64,000 bases of DNA from Chondrosia reniformis (lineage: Eukaryota; Porifera; Demospongiae; Chondrillida; Chondrillidae): the NCBI GenBank assembly GCA_947172415.1, contig OX359191.1, forward strand, positions 6,448,001 to 6,512,000, in the 5' to 3' direction. The notes below the pieces were generated by a model, which searched no databases, was not told the DNA's origin, and saw nothing but the letters and a program-made list of their open reading frames with translations. Position 1 is the first letter of the stretch, and each line of letters opens with the position of its first letter. Shown piece by piece: positions 1 to 13,700 of the stretch. The position numbers were made by a program, and so were the translations under genes.

Positions 1-3000
1 GACATTCCAGAAGGTTTTTTTTCAGAAGTTCCTGGTTTGACCGAATTGTAAGGAGAATAAATACTGCTTTTTCTACTAAGCAGATTTTAAATGCATATTA
101 TTAGTAAACTTTATGTGGTTACACCCCATTTGCATGGCATGTCAATACATATGTACTTTATTCTTATGTGCTGTAGTTGTCTGCCTGATCAGTAGCAATC
201 TTTGCTTAATTAATGCAATACTTCCATTTAACTTATATAGGTCTCTTGCACACAATCAAATAACAATTATCAGAAAAGGAGTTTTTGCAAATTTGCATTG
301 CCTTAAAGATCTGTAAGTTTTATTACTTCTTCTTGTTTATAAATAAGTTTACAGTGATGTTGCTTTTCATAGTTTTTTTGTTTATAAATAAGTTTACAGT
401 GATGTTGCTTTTCATAGGTTTTTGAATGACAACAAAATTCAAACAATTGAAGAGGGGGCCTATGTCAATGGCACTTTTCACTATCTAGAAAAATTGTGAG
501 TTCACACTGAAGTATGCTTTTCAAAATCCCAGGCTGAGTCTTTTAGAAAACATCACGGATGGGAGGGGGGCAGTATAGGAAAGTTTAAGGGGCTAGACTT
601 GTTCAGTGTTTATTTGCTATTAAAAATTAAGGACTTTCTTCAAGGGGGGCAAATGTTTATATGCAATAGGAAATCCCCCTTCCTTCCAAAGGGAACCGGC
701 CAGCAAATACGTATGTCTGTGATTAAGTGATTAAGTTAATGGATGCCCAAATGTTTGTCTAATCTGTGCTATAATGAAAGAGTAGAGAATTGTTTGATCA
801 TACATAACTACCCTACCTACCTATCTACAGGCACTTATCAAATAATGACTTCAACCATCTACCTACCCCTGGTGAAGGCTTTCCAAACCTGAGAGAACTG
901 CACCTGGCTAACTGTCCAAATCTTTGGAATGTTCCTCCACCTCAAAAGACTCCTGCTCTTTCAGTGAGTTCCTTTGAAAAGCACAAGTCAATAATAATAA
1001 CAATCCCTCTTGCCTTTGAATTATCCTCTTAGCAGCTCTGTACGTATATTCGTACGTATATTATACTGGATATTGTATCCTCAATTGTAAGATTATATTT
1101 TTATTTCAGCTGAGGGAGGTCTATGTACCGAAATATCAAATTGTTTGTGAACTGTTTCATGCTGCTACAGAAATCCCAAATAGTGAACTTCAGTCATCCG
1201 AACTAGGAGCCTATACTCTATCTCTACCTCTATATTGTACCACATAACCACAACTTGCATATATTGTGCTTCAATTCCAGTTTCTCCTAATACGTAATTG
1301 TACATTATGAAGTGTATTTATGTTCCTGTAGCATTCTCTATACACCTATCCCTACCACTGCTGTCTGTGGAAAGGTCAATTGGAAGAGGATTGGTTTTTA
1401 CGTGACAGCACTCACTATAACAACCCATATGACATCGGAAGACATGAGTCAGTTACTAGGGCAACACCCCAAACTACAGAGCCGCCTACTACACAACTCC
1501 CTACTATCTCTGAAACAACCATATCTCCAGATGAATTTTTTGAATGGCTAAAAAAGTATACTTCTGTTGCACCTGATGCTGTTAATATTACGTTTGTCAA
1601 TGAGACTACTGTTGTTGATGATGTCGACCACGTTGTTTTTAAACGAAAGAAGGAAGCCATCAATGATATCAGCTTTGTAACATGTTACCCTCGATTTCAT
1701 CCTCTCACTCCTTGTGAAGATCTGATGGGTTCATGGGTACTAAGGGTTTTTGTCTGGGCTGTCATCATTTTAGCCTTGAGTGGCAATGCTGCTGTTCTTT
1801 TTGTCATGCTGGCTTCAAGAAAAGGCATAGACCCGCCTCAGTTCTTTATAAGCAATCTTGCATTTGCAGATTTATGCCTCGGCATCTACTTGGCATTCAT
1901 AGGTGTTGTTGATCTGCAGACATATGGTGATCAAAGATTCTTTTTGTCTGCCATCAGTTGGCAGATGGGACCAGGTTGCAAAACAGCTGGCTTCTTTGCT
2001 ATATTCTCCACCGAGCTTTCACTGTATCTACTGGTCTTGATCACATTGGAAAGAGTTTTCACTATAGCACATGCAAGACAGGTGAATTAAAGTTTTAGAG
2101 ATGTAGGATTTAGCACATGTGCTAGCTAAAGCACCGCATAGTAGCTTTAGTTTGTGTTTATTATAAATAAGTTTTATGGGATTATGTATGTACACATCTG
2201 ACTGAAGATTTAATTCCCAAAGTTCCATACTAATTGTAGCCCTTGATATAAAAAGACTCCTGACATTAAAGCAATCTGAAATTTGTGTTAATTATAAAAT
2301 GTATATATTTACTAATTTAACTATAGTGACCGTATGACACTCTTTTGTTCCTTTGTAGAAAAGAAATTTTACAATGAAGAAGGCAGTAGTTGCCATGGCT
2401 ATTGGATGGGTCTTTGCCATTGGTATAGCATTGTTGCCAATACTTGATATCAATAGTTACTCATCTGTTGCAGTATGTTTGCCCTTTCGTCTGGAAAGTT
2501 TAAAGGATAAGCTTTTTATTGTCTTTCTAGTGGGTCTGAATATCATTGGAGTAGTGATTATCTTCTTTTCATATGTAGCAATTTACAGGATGTTTAAAAA
2601 GAGCCCACCAGCCAATGACATGTCATCCACCAAGAGGTTGCTTAAGGTCATGGCTATGTTAATTGTGGTTGATTTTTTTTGCTGGGCTCCCCTTAGCATT
2701 GTGACAGTTATGTCCCTTGTGGACCCAAGTATTCTCACTACCAGTCAGGCCAAATGGTTTATAGTTTTGGTGTATCCTATCAATGCTTGCGCCAACCCTT
2801 TCTTATATGCCATCTTTACAAGGAACTTCAAGGAAAGAGTAAAGTCACTTTGCTGTAGCAACAAACATGGAGAAGCACAGCGTCACCTACAAGGTGGACG
2901 TCATAGGACAAATCTAGGCCATCGCAGAGCTTCCATCTCAATAGCAGAGATGCAAAGGAGGGTAAGCAGTGGTTCCTTTGATCCAGCTAATATCCCAGCT

Positions 3001-3966
3001 CGTGGTCGTACAAACAGTATACAGCCTCTCTTGAATCAAGCAAGTAGTCTTTTATCCAACTCTGACCAGACATCCATTACAAGTGGTACCTCTAGCACCA
3101 TACCAATTCTACACAGAAGGACCTCTTTGCCTAATAATGTCGCTCCCAATCCACCAGTCAACAATGATTTATGTAGTGGCAATGCATCAGACCTAGAAGT
3201 AGGTGAACTCTACATACGCCTATTTCCTCCTATCAAGTTTCCTAGTAATAACTCAGGTAGCTTGCCTAACCTACATGAGACAACCTTTTCTGATCCCTGT
3301 TCACCACCGGGACATACTTTTATTACCAACAACCCCCTGCATACTCTGACCCCATGTGCCAACAACCCCCTGCATACTCTGAGCCCGGGTGAGCATCATC
3401 CAACCTGTCTGTCAACTGTAGAAGAAGCTTCAGAAGAGAATCTGCACTCTCACATCAACTCTTCTGAAAGTCAAAGTCACATTCCTGAACCATTATCTCT
3501 CAAAGAAATGGGACCTCTTAGCCAATCTATCCACAATGAGCTAAAAGTTCTTCAAGATGGTGGCAAAGCCTGTCCTAGTAATCCTTCTAGCAGTTCCATT
3601 AGCACTTGTGCTGCTGAATGTATGCTATCCAGTAGCCCTCATAGGACACTAGCTACTGGTAGCAATTTGAATTCAGGGTCAGAAATATCAATTGGTCCAC
3701 AAAGTAGTACATGTAATTCATCGGGAGCTTCAACTCTTGAGTCTAACCAAAAGGGCAGCTATGTTTTAAATTTAGACAAGGCACCTTGGACACTGCAACA
3801 GAAAGATCCATATGATGATCCTCCAGCTACTTACGATGAAAGCTACCAAAGCATTGAATCGTTAAGCATACCGACTAAACCAGATGGTGAAATGTTTTTG
3901 GGCCATCGTGTAATTTTCAATCCTCGTTTCAGAATTGATTCTAACATACCTCAATCTGAAGTTTAA
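1..3966 (+). CDS. Leucine-rich-repeat G-protein-coupled receptor (LGR type), 5' end outside window
   Basis: Glycoprotein-hormone/LGR-class receptor of the plasma membrane; ligand unknown. Exons I place: 1-47, 241-312, 418-495, 831-963, 1110 to about 1124, 1332-2081 and 2359-3966, all phase-compatible. The first exons each encode about one LRR of 24-26 residues (e.g. LSLAHNQITIIRKGVF). Exon 1332 opens with the hinge motif YPYHCC typical of LGRs. TM1 has LSGNAAVLFV, TM2 LAFADLCLG, the first extracellular loop WQMGPGC, TM3 ends LERVF (E/DRY position), TM7 has NACANPFLYAIFT (NPxxY position). These loop and helix motifs are LGR signatures. The cytoplasmic tail is unusually long, about 370 residues, Ser/Thr-rich, with a tandem NNPLHTL repeat near 3331-3390, and it ends in SEV, a class I PDZ ligand. 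The TAA stop is at 3964-3966. The small exon at 1110 is the least certain. LGR class is secure; which LGR subtype is not. Confidence 0.9.
333..422 (+). repeat. Two-copy 45-bp duplication including a splice acceptor
   Basis: A 45-bp unit beginning TTGTTTATAAATAAG is repeated head to tail at 333 and 378, inside the LGR intron before exon 418. Each copy ends in TTGCTTTTCATAG, so the acceptor of the next exon exists twice. The second copy (AG at 416-417) is in phase with the LRR exon. Confidence 0.9.
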
Positions 3967-4701
3967 CTTCTTATCATTCATCTCAAGTATCCATTTGTTT
4001 CTGTATCGTATACTACAATGGAACAGTTCTTGTAATACCTGGATATGTATACAGTATACAAACATATATGTAATTGACTTTTTGTTGCATTTATGCAATA
4101 ATTGAATATTAATGTGAATTGTGGTTATTATTATTGGTCAAATGTATTTATATTCATAGTGCATTTACGAACACAGTATACTATATAATACTGTATAACG
4201 TTTTTTATGCAGTCCACAAAGCCATGAAGATCGATAATATTTAACTTGATTGTGTATGTATACGTATGTCCCAGGAGTCAGAATAGTATATGTATTAGTT
4301 ATACCACGGCGCTTCGGTGTATATGGGTTTATACGTACGAGTCACGAGGGCGAGTACGTATATAAACCCATATACACCGAAGCGCCGTGGTATAAGTGAT
4401 ATATATATATATACTCCGAAGCTTCTTATCGTTATTTTGGCGGGACTTTAAGAATCCGAGGGGGCAGTATATAGCTTCTTAAATACTGTTATATCCCGGC
4501 GGTTGCCCCGGCAACGGGGTATATATATATATAAAATTATATCCTTAATGTTGCACTTTCTGCATGCCATTAGCATGGCCACTCTTTAATATATATATGC
4601 CAATTAAGGATGTCAGTTGCGTTTATAAAATCATTTGGCACAATAAATCAATAGAATGAACTGTGATGAGATAACCAGTCCCTAAATAGAATCTCAAGTT
4701 A
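3967..4701. other. Convergent intergenic region between LGR and CTR9
   Basis: Both neighbours end here (LGR stop at 3966; CTR9 stop at 4702-4704 on the other strand). It holds AT-rich 3' flank, an inverted repeat at 4300-4394 and a GC-richer patch near 4490-4520 with its own dyad (CCCGGCGGTTGCCCCGGCAA). No coding signal is seen. Confidence 0.8.
4300..4394. mobile_element. MITE-like inverted repeat
   Basis: Arms of about 39-41 bp (left begins TATACCACGGCGCTTCGG, right ends CCGAAGCGCCGTGGTATA) are almost perfectly complementary around a spacer of roughly 17 bp. The arms are CpG-rich, unlike the surroundings. There is no coding capacity. It is most easily read as a miniature transposon, but no superfamily can be assigned. 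Confidence 0.55.
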
Positions 4702-7700
4702 CTAGTCTTCATCGCTATCAGGTGATAGCTTGCTGCCAAGTTCTTGTGCCAACATTGCCTCAAAGTCGGATCCACTACAGAGATGAATGAGGAAATCGGA
4801 GATGGAAAATAAAGAGTAATAAACATTATAATAGTGTAACTGGACCCTCAGTAAACCAGAATTCCAAATGATTTTGAATATTTTCAATATATAAAACCTC
4901 TTTAAGGGAATCTCTTAATTCAAAAACCTGTATAATAGGTAGAGCTAATAGGACATTCAGACACAAATATATAATAGAACTAATCCAATGTGAAAACTAC
5001 TTTAATGTTTCCAATCAAGTAATGGCCACATTTATACACTTAGAAAGGAATACTGAACTGAATCAGTAGTTCAAAACATACCCTTCCTCCTCTGACTCAT
5101 CATGTGATTGTGTGATGGGGTGTAAAGCTTGTTCCATCTCCTCCTCTCCTTCATTACCTGAGCTCACTTCTTCATCTGTAGTCGTTACAAAGGCCTTGCT
5201 GATGACACGTCTCTTCTTGCCCTTCTTAACTTGTTCATCAGTCTGTCTACTGGAAGAACATGAGCAGATGGACTAATAATTTTCAAAAATGCATGTACAA
5301 CATTCATTATATTCATGATAATTTGCATTTAATATTATAAAGGTTCATTGCTGTATGTATAGTATTGATTCTTTACAGAATAATAACCTTATTATTAGCA
5401 ATGGTCACAGTTAGTCTTATATTAGGACGTGTTAGTCCATGAACCTTCATCAGCTGAAAAGCTATTATTTCTGTGAATAAGTTTCTATTTAGATGATAGG
5501 GATTTCTTGTAATTGTGCTTAATTTATCTTTGAGATGGTTCATCTCTTAGTCTTTAAGTGCAAATTGCTCAAGCAGTCATGTCAGTCACAGTCAACATTA
5601 TGGTATCAACTAACCTTCTAGAAGAGCTGCTCTCTTGTTGCGATCTTCTTCCTTTTTTCTTTTTAGGTTTCTCATCTTCATTGTCACTGCCTTCTCCAAT
5701 CCCTTCTCTCTCTTTCTTATTTCTTCCCCTAAAATATCAAATAAGCACAAGGAAATGGCAACTATAATATAAAGGTGAGTGAGAGTAGTACGTATATAAC
5801 TGTTATCATGATAAAGTGCTTTTATTACCTTTTGCGTTTCTTTTTCAACTGATCCTCTGTTGCCATAGCAACCTCTTCTTCTGGTACTTCCTCACCTTCA
5901 CTGTAGATGTCACCTTTAGCGGCTTTTTGGCGTCGTCCCTTTTGCTTAGCTGGAGTCTCTTCAGCTACAGATACCACAGACTCTGTTATTCATGCAACTA
6001 TGAATATATTTAATTGTGTGGAGAAATGCCCATTCGTAGGGTCTGCTACATTGCTACACTTATTTTATAGCAGCTTGTTATTGGCCATTGATTAGAGTAT
6101 AACGGTTTAGGGTTTTCCCCTTGGGAGATTTATTCATTGTTTGACTAAAAAATGATGCACATGAATAGCATATTTATTATTTATTTATTCACTCACTTGT
6201 AAAATGAAGAAGATTTGCTGTTTTAGATTTAAACTCTATTCTCTGTTGCTCCAAACGAAGCATTTCCTCCTGTTTTAGCCTAAGCTTCTCAGACTGTAAA
6301 GGAAATTAGGCACAAATTTAGCTACTGTCTACAGCTTAAACAATTTTTCCCCATAAACAAGCTGTACAGCAATGAAATTCCTGCATGTTGTTAACTCACT
6401 TCCTCCTCTTCTAGCTTTCTTCTCATTGCTTCCCGCTCTTGCTCCTTCTTCTCAATCATTGACTTCTCTAGCTCATCCAGTTTACGTGCTTTAGACACAT
6501 AGTACTGAGCTTGACCTAGCAGTTCCTTGCACACTCTACATCCAAATACAAACAGTGTACACACAGTTCATGTATGAATTGCATACTGTACATACCGTAC
6601 ATACATACGTATGTGAGCCAAGGATTCACAGAAGATCAAGATAAAGAAAAAGACAAAGACTCCCAGGATCACTGATGAAGGGTGGAATTCCCAGAAACGG
6701 CTGTCTGACCCAATGGAGAAAAAGATGAAAGAAGGGAAAAGGAAGAAAGGACTCCCGTATCTTCATCCAAATCTCTCTTAGGGTTTAGTTCCCATATAGG
6801 CTCTTTTACAGAATAGGCATGGCATGTAGGAAAATGGTACCTTAGATTTTTCATACGTACATATATATGCCAAGGACTCACAGAAGATCAAGTAGAAGAC
6901 AAGGATTGCTGAGATCAAGAAGAAGATAAAGATTCCTAGGTTCATAGAGGAAGTGTGGAATTCCCAAAACAGCTGTCTGGCTCAGTGGAGAAGAAGAAAA
7001 GTACGTAAAAGGAGACACTCCTCATCCACCCACCAGGTCCCCTATAGACCTTTACTCTAAAGTAGATGAAGCATGTTGAAAAATGGACCCTTCAACCAAT
7101 TAAACTGCATGACAAATTCTCACTTAGCTTCAATGAGAGCTTGGTTTAGGTCTAGCTTCACTTTATCCCCCTCCTTGCTGAGAAATAGGAATATTCTGAG
7201 GAGAGAGGTAAGATAGAGAAACTTCATTAATCATTGGTATCATTATTTAGATCTAAATGTATTAAATTAATAAAACAGTTGATGTGTCTGTATTCAAACA
7301 CTGACACAAGTAAGATCTTTTTTTTAATGCAGTAAACAGTGGGAAAGTCACCAGCAAGGTCTTACCGTTGCGCTAGCTCTAGGTTCTTTACTGCCATGAG
7401 GACATCGCTTAGTCTACTCTGTTCACTTCTCAGGGATTTGTAAGCAAGACGCTGCTGAACAAAGGCCTCATTGAACATCAGAATTGAGTCATTGGGGGCC
7501 ACATGGCGTGCCTATCAAGGGGATGTAACATTGAGTCATTGGGGGCCACATGGTGTGCCTATCAAGGAATGTAATATTGAGTCATTGGGGGCCACATGGC
7601 GTGCCTATCAAGGGGTGTAATATTGAGTCATTGGGGGCCACATGGCGTGCCTATCAAGGGGATGTAACATTGAGTCATTGGGGGCCACATGGCGTGCCTA

Positions 7701-10700
7701 TCAAGGAATGTAACATTGAGTCATTGGGGGCCACATGGCGTGCCTATCAAGGGGATGTAACATTGAGTCATTGGGGGCCACATGGCGTGCCTATCAAGGG
7801 GATGTAACATTGAGTCATTGGGGGCCACATGGCGTGCCTATCAAGGGGATGTAACATTGTGGAGGAATTGTATTACACAGTGTAACCAAGTTTAAATGTT
7901 TTCAGTGACAATTTAGAATGGAATTATACATATGTGTACAATTTCAGTCAAATACGTTCATAGTATGTGAAACCTCATTAATCCGAACACCCTTCTAAAT
8001 CAAACTTTATAATTGGTCCCAATAGGGTTCAGTTTAGAAAGGTTTCACTGTATAATGAATATCAGATTATACACGGAGGTATCCTCCCTAACCAGTCCTG
8101 AACTGAAGAGCTTGGTACACACACAAAAATGTACGGAAAGGTACGTACGTACATGTACATGGTACATGGAACAGAAGAAGAAAGAAAGACTCCTGTATCT
8201 TCATCCAAAGCTCTCTCCAGATTTAGTTCCCTATAGACTTTTTACAGAATAGGCATAGCATGGTGGAAAATGGTGTATTAGATTTTTCATGTCAGTGTTG
8301 AACAGTGGAAATCCCAGAAACAGCTGTCTGGCCCAGTGGAAAAAGGGAAGAGAAATTATAAGATCATATCCTCATCCCAATTGCAAGCTCTACAGGGGTT
8401 TTCTAACTAATTAACCTAGAAAATAGTCTATATATGTTTCCCAAATCTCATAAGGATGTCAACCATATCTACAGAAATACATTGTTTTGAAATATTCATG
8501 TGTACTGTATTGTATGTATGTACCCAAAACAGAGTACACAAAGCACCCCCTCTTGTCCACCAACCTTCTGTAGCATGGCAAGGCTCTCCTCCAGCTTGTC
8601 GGATTTGAAGTATGCTCTAGCTATATACTGCATAATCTCAACATTGTGTCCATTGTAGAATTTGTGGAGGCAGCTTTCGTACTACAGCAAAGAAGGAATG
8701 AAGCTTTGGAATATCACCAGATGGCATGTAATTTTAATGGAATGTCATCTGAATGCCAAATGGCCCCTCCCATAGAAAATAGTCTGTTGGCCCCTCCCAC
8801 AGGTGGACTGTTGGCCCCTCCCACAGAAAATGGACTGTTGGCCCCTCCCACAGAAAATGGACTGTTGGCCCCTCCCACAGAAAATGGACTGTTGGCCCCT
8901 CCCACAGGTGGACTGTTGGCCCCTCCCACAGAAAATGGACTGTTGGCCCCTCCCACAGAAAATGGACTGTTGGCCCTTCCCACAGAAAATAGACTGTTGG
9001 TCCCTCCCACAGGTGGACTGTCGGCCCCTCCCACAGAAAATGGACTGTTGGCCCCTCCCACAGAAAATGGACTGTTGGCCAGTGTGTTTTGGTTATTATT
9101 CTATTCAACAAAGGATAATGGTTAGTTTTGAATATATTTATTGAGCTGTACGTAGACAAAGACCCTTGTTTTGGCCTGAGGGTCCTTGTCAATAGCTATA
9201 TATTACTGAAACAGGCTGTTAACAGAAGAGGGAGACAGTTGAAGCTATACAGCAGTAGTTTTAGCTCAGTGAAGGAGTACTGACAACTACAGTCCATATT
9301 CCTAGGAGATGAAGTTTCGTAATAAAAAAAGGATTGCATATAACTGCGCCAAACTTAAGTATCTTTTGGATGTAACATCTTTCGACTCTTTCAGCATCTT
9401 TTGGCAGTTTGGGTTTAAATCTTTTGGTGAAAAGAAAAAAGGTGGGACAAGATATCTATAAAAGACTACAGAAGCCCCAATAATTGCCGATGAAGACCCT
9501 CAGGGAATGTTTCGACCAAAAGGTATAACCCAAACTACATGTTTATACACTCAAAGAGTTAAAGAAGTTCCATCTTAAAGATAACTGTCTTGTGTTTCAC
9601 ATTTCAGTTATTTAGGGGATGCTATCCAAACAAGCTACTCAACTGTACCATTTGTATGGCACTGATGTGCTGCTTCTGTTCCACATAGACGTGTGCCAGG
9701 TTCAGCCATACTGAGGGTATATCTGCAGTAGCTTCACGAACCTAACAATCACAAGTGCACATTTGACAATCAAAATTTTCAGGCTATGATGCAAGAGTGC
9801 TGATTATGCTATGCTATGGCTGGAACACTAAAATCCTATGGAAATGGCAACCAGAGATCACCACCCCAGTTATCCGAGACAGCAAAAATTGTCCTCCTCA
9901 TTTGACTCTGGATTTTACCCCAGCCACGCATGTCTCCCGAGGAGCTCAATGAACAAAGGGTCAGGAGACATGAGTGGGTGGGGTAAAACCCAGAGTTGAA
10001 TGAGGAAGATATCAAAACTTTAAGATCAGCTTCAGATCTTAAAATCCACTATTTTTTCACCGCGAAAATCACCAAAGAGTACATTCATGTCAGATAACTG
10101 TATCATGCAGTACATCTGTACATATATAAACATGTCTAAATGTATCTACGTAGAAACAAGAGCCTCATAAAGAGGGAAAAACACGATGTTTCACTACCAT
10201 GAATAATCAATACACCTTTTCTTCAACATGTCCATCTACTTTAGAGTAAAGGCCTATCTCTTGGGAACTAAACTAGTGAGAGCTTTGGATGAGGATACAA
10301 GAGTTTTTTCCTTCTACTTCTCTTCTTCTCCACTGGGCCAGAAAGCTGTTTCTGGGAATTCCACCCTTCATCAGCGAACCTAGGAATCTCCGTCTTCTTG
10401 TTGATCTTTTGTGAGTCCTTGGCTCTCTGTGTTAAATCTAGGGGTCTTGTATCCATGTACTTCTTAAGAAGTTATTTTGATTAAAAATACTGGAATGTAA
10501 CTCATACTTGAGCGAATGTGTCTCTTGCTTCCCGTAGGAACCCTTTGTGTGCCAGAATAGTACCAATCCCATTGGCTGCATACAAGTTCTTACTATCACT
10601 TCTGAGAACATCTTTGTAAAAGGCCAAAGCTCTGTCTTGATGTCTCTTATCCTGCAGGAATGACCCAATAAATCTCATAAAGTGTAAATGTATTACGTTT

Positions 10701-13700
10701 GCATAGTAAATGTTGTGATATTAGTGAAACTGATTATAGATTAAAAATCAGCTACATAATATATTCCTGGGTCACATTATTTTGTACTTAAACCACAAAT
10801 TTATCAGCTATCAGTTAAAAGTGTAATTTCATAAATATGCATGCCCCAAGCTATATAGCCAATAGTTGGTATCCACTATATTGGTGTGGATTCAAATATG
10901 TACATGAAAAATCTACCTGCAGCTGAAGAGTGAAACATAAAGCCAATAACAGTCATATCTATAAGGCAACATATTATATGATATATGTGTAATTCAAAAG
11001 TGACTTCTTAGCAAAATATAAATACTTAGTTCCTGCCCTGCTTCTCTACTACACGGTACGTAGTTGACAGTTTTATCTGATAAACCTCATTAATCCCAAC
11101 TATTAGCTACAGTCTAGTCTTTGCAAGTAACCTTAGATTTGTCTCTGTGAGGTTGGTGAAGCATTTCCAGCCAAACGTTGCCAATTGCAAGTTTTGAATA
11201 AGTGTCAGTGTTTGTGGTTGGGTTCTGTAATATCCTTTCAAACTTCTTCTGTCCGGGTCCCCACTCTTCTTTGTTTATATGGAGATTGCCTATCAACGCC
11301 CACGTGTCAGCATTGTCTTGATTAACCTAAATAAGAGGCATATATACACATATATACATATATGTACATATATACATGTATGTACATATACGTATATGGT
11401 TATGTATTTATGATCAGAATATTTGTTAAAGTTCCATGAATTTATTGTTATGATGTTAATATTTTGCTAAGTTTTGTCATTGAGAGCAACTTGTACTTAC
11501 TTGTAAGGCATCTTTAAACCAGTTAGATGCTTCAAAGATCTGTCTTCTGTCACGGGATATACAACCCAACCTCAAATAGCCTTAAAGAAGGAGGGGAGGG
11601 AGGAAGGGATGTAGTTACATGTGATATGTTGAAATCGGAAATGTTAAGGATTATAAAATTCGATAGTAATACTAAGTCTTTACAATTTGTTTGTTAATCA
11701 ATTCATGGCTAATATACGTATACATATGTACGTACCTGCATACAAATGCATATTAAATGGTTCAATACATATATACAAGAGATACGTGTATGTATCTATG
11801 GAAACCTCAATCAATAATTATATTCATTGTACCTTGTAAAATATTAACTAATAATAAAAATCAGTTTGATAAGCAATACGAAGAGCAATAAAATGGCCGC
11901 CAATAAGGGGGCTGCAACCAGGTGTCCCAGCTCACAGTCAATGTAATGTGGATGCTTGTTCAGCACTTTCTTGTACTCTTGCTCTGCCCCAAGTGAGTCA
12001 CTGACAGATTCCATCAGCCTAGCCTGGTTGTATGACAGGGTTACCATAGCACCACGGTAGTAGCTCTCATCAGATCTGCTCTCCGTCTCACATCTCATAT
12101 GTGCTTGACTATACAAATCCTATATCATTAAACATGCTGTTTTACACAAAGGGAGGTAGGGAAAGTAGGCAGTGTCTTGTATTAAAGTGACATATCCCGC
12201 ATACAAACTACACATAGTACATGTACAAAGGTCTAGAAAGGTACTAATGTAGAGGTAATATTGATACATATCATTGTTTTCATTTTATTCTATTATTGGG
12301 GGTTCCTTGTATAGCAAGATATTAGGTACTCCCGACCTATGGACAGGTAAGGCAAGTAGGCAGTACCTCCCTGAAAAGTAATTAAGTACCATATCCTGTA
12401 CACATACATACGTATATGTACACATACGTATGTAGGTCTAAAATATAGAGGTAATTTTGATATTAATTGTGCCATACTCTAATACCAAAAATACTGGAGG
12501 TCAATTGCTATCTTATACAGTGAGGTATCCATGCACTGTACTATATGGCCATTATTCACACATTGCTTCTAATAATTCTAACACAGCTTACCTTTGCTTC
12601 CTTGAATTTACCAAGCTTCTGGTGTAAGGCAGCCATGTTGTTTAATAACTCTGGAGGTAGTTCAGAGCTGACATTCTCCTTCAATAAATCAGCAGCTTTC
12701 TCGTAACAAGACAGTGCTTCATGTACATTAGTCTCCTCAAGAATCCCAGCCAACTCAATCCACGCCTCCAAGTCATCAGGATGCTCACTTGTGACCTTCT
12801 TCAAGTGATCCTTTGCCACTTCTCTCTTGGCGGCATCGGGAGACACAGAGTACAGAGAACCCAATATTTTCTTAGTCTCATAGTTATCTGGGGCTGCTGT
12901 TAGCACCTTTTCAAAGCACTGAGCCGCCTAGCAACATGATACGATAACAATACACCTCCAGTGGATGAATATTTAATTAAATATGTTCTAATCTAATAAC
13001 AGAGTAAAACAAGGCCACATTCTCCAACGCAATATAATTATTCAAGATGACTCCGTTTAACTATAGATAAAATGATATATCCCTCAAAACTTCACTGGAC
13101 CTCTATTCAGAACCCACTAATACCACACTTACATTAGTACTAGACACTTTTTACTTAATATGAATATAATTAGAAGAGGCTCACATTTTCATTGTCTCCC
13201 CTAGCTATGTACATCTGTCCCAGTCCGTAGTGTGGCAATATGTAGCCTTGAGCTGCAAACTGAGTGGCCTGGTAGTAGTACTGGAATGCCTGGTCATTGT
13301 CACTCTGGAAGGAAATAGACATGAATGGATGGATGGATGGATGGATGGATGGATGGATGGATGCATGGGTGTGTGGATGCAATATTGACGTTATTAGAAC
13401 TAATGCTTGTACTTCAATGTGAAAGGATCTGGCTAGTTGATAGCAACTCTCTGCTTGCATAGCTTCAATGTCAGTTCCATGAAAGGCATGTAGTGCAAGA
13501 TGACGGACTTTATCATAATCCTGGAAGATACAGAAGATCATATATTTAATAAATCCAATGAATAAACACTTGTATGTACGTATACGCATTGGCATATGAT
13601 TACAAGATAACCCAACCAATGCCTGAAACTTTAATATAGGATATGATCATTTAGGAAGATACTTAGTTAAGAGGTCTCTTGGTGACATAAGAGTGTAGAT

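Noticed and set aside
8646-9192. Proline-rich plus-strand and tryptophan-rich minus-strand frames
   Set aside because: The repeat units are 24 and 27 bp, so frames stay open by chance; they overlap CTR9 exon 8565-8681 on the other strand.
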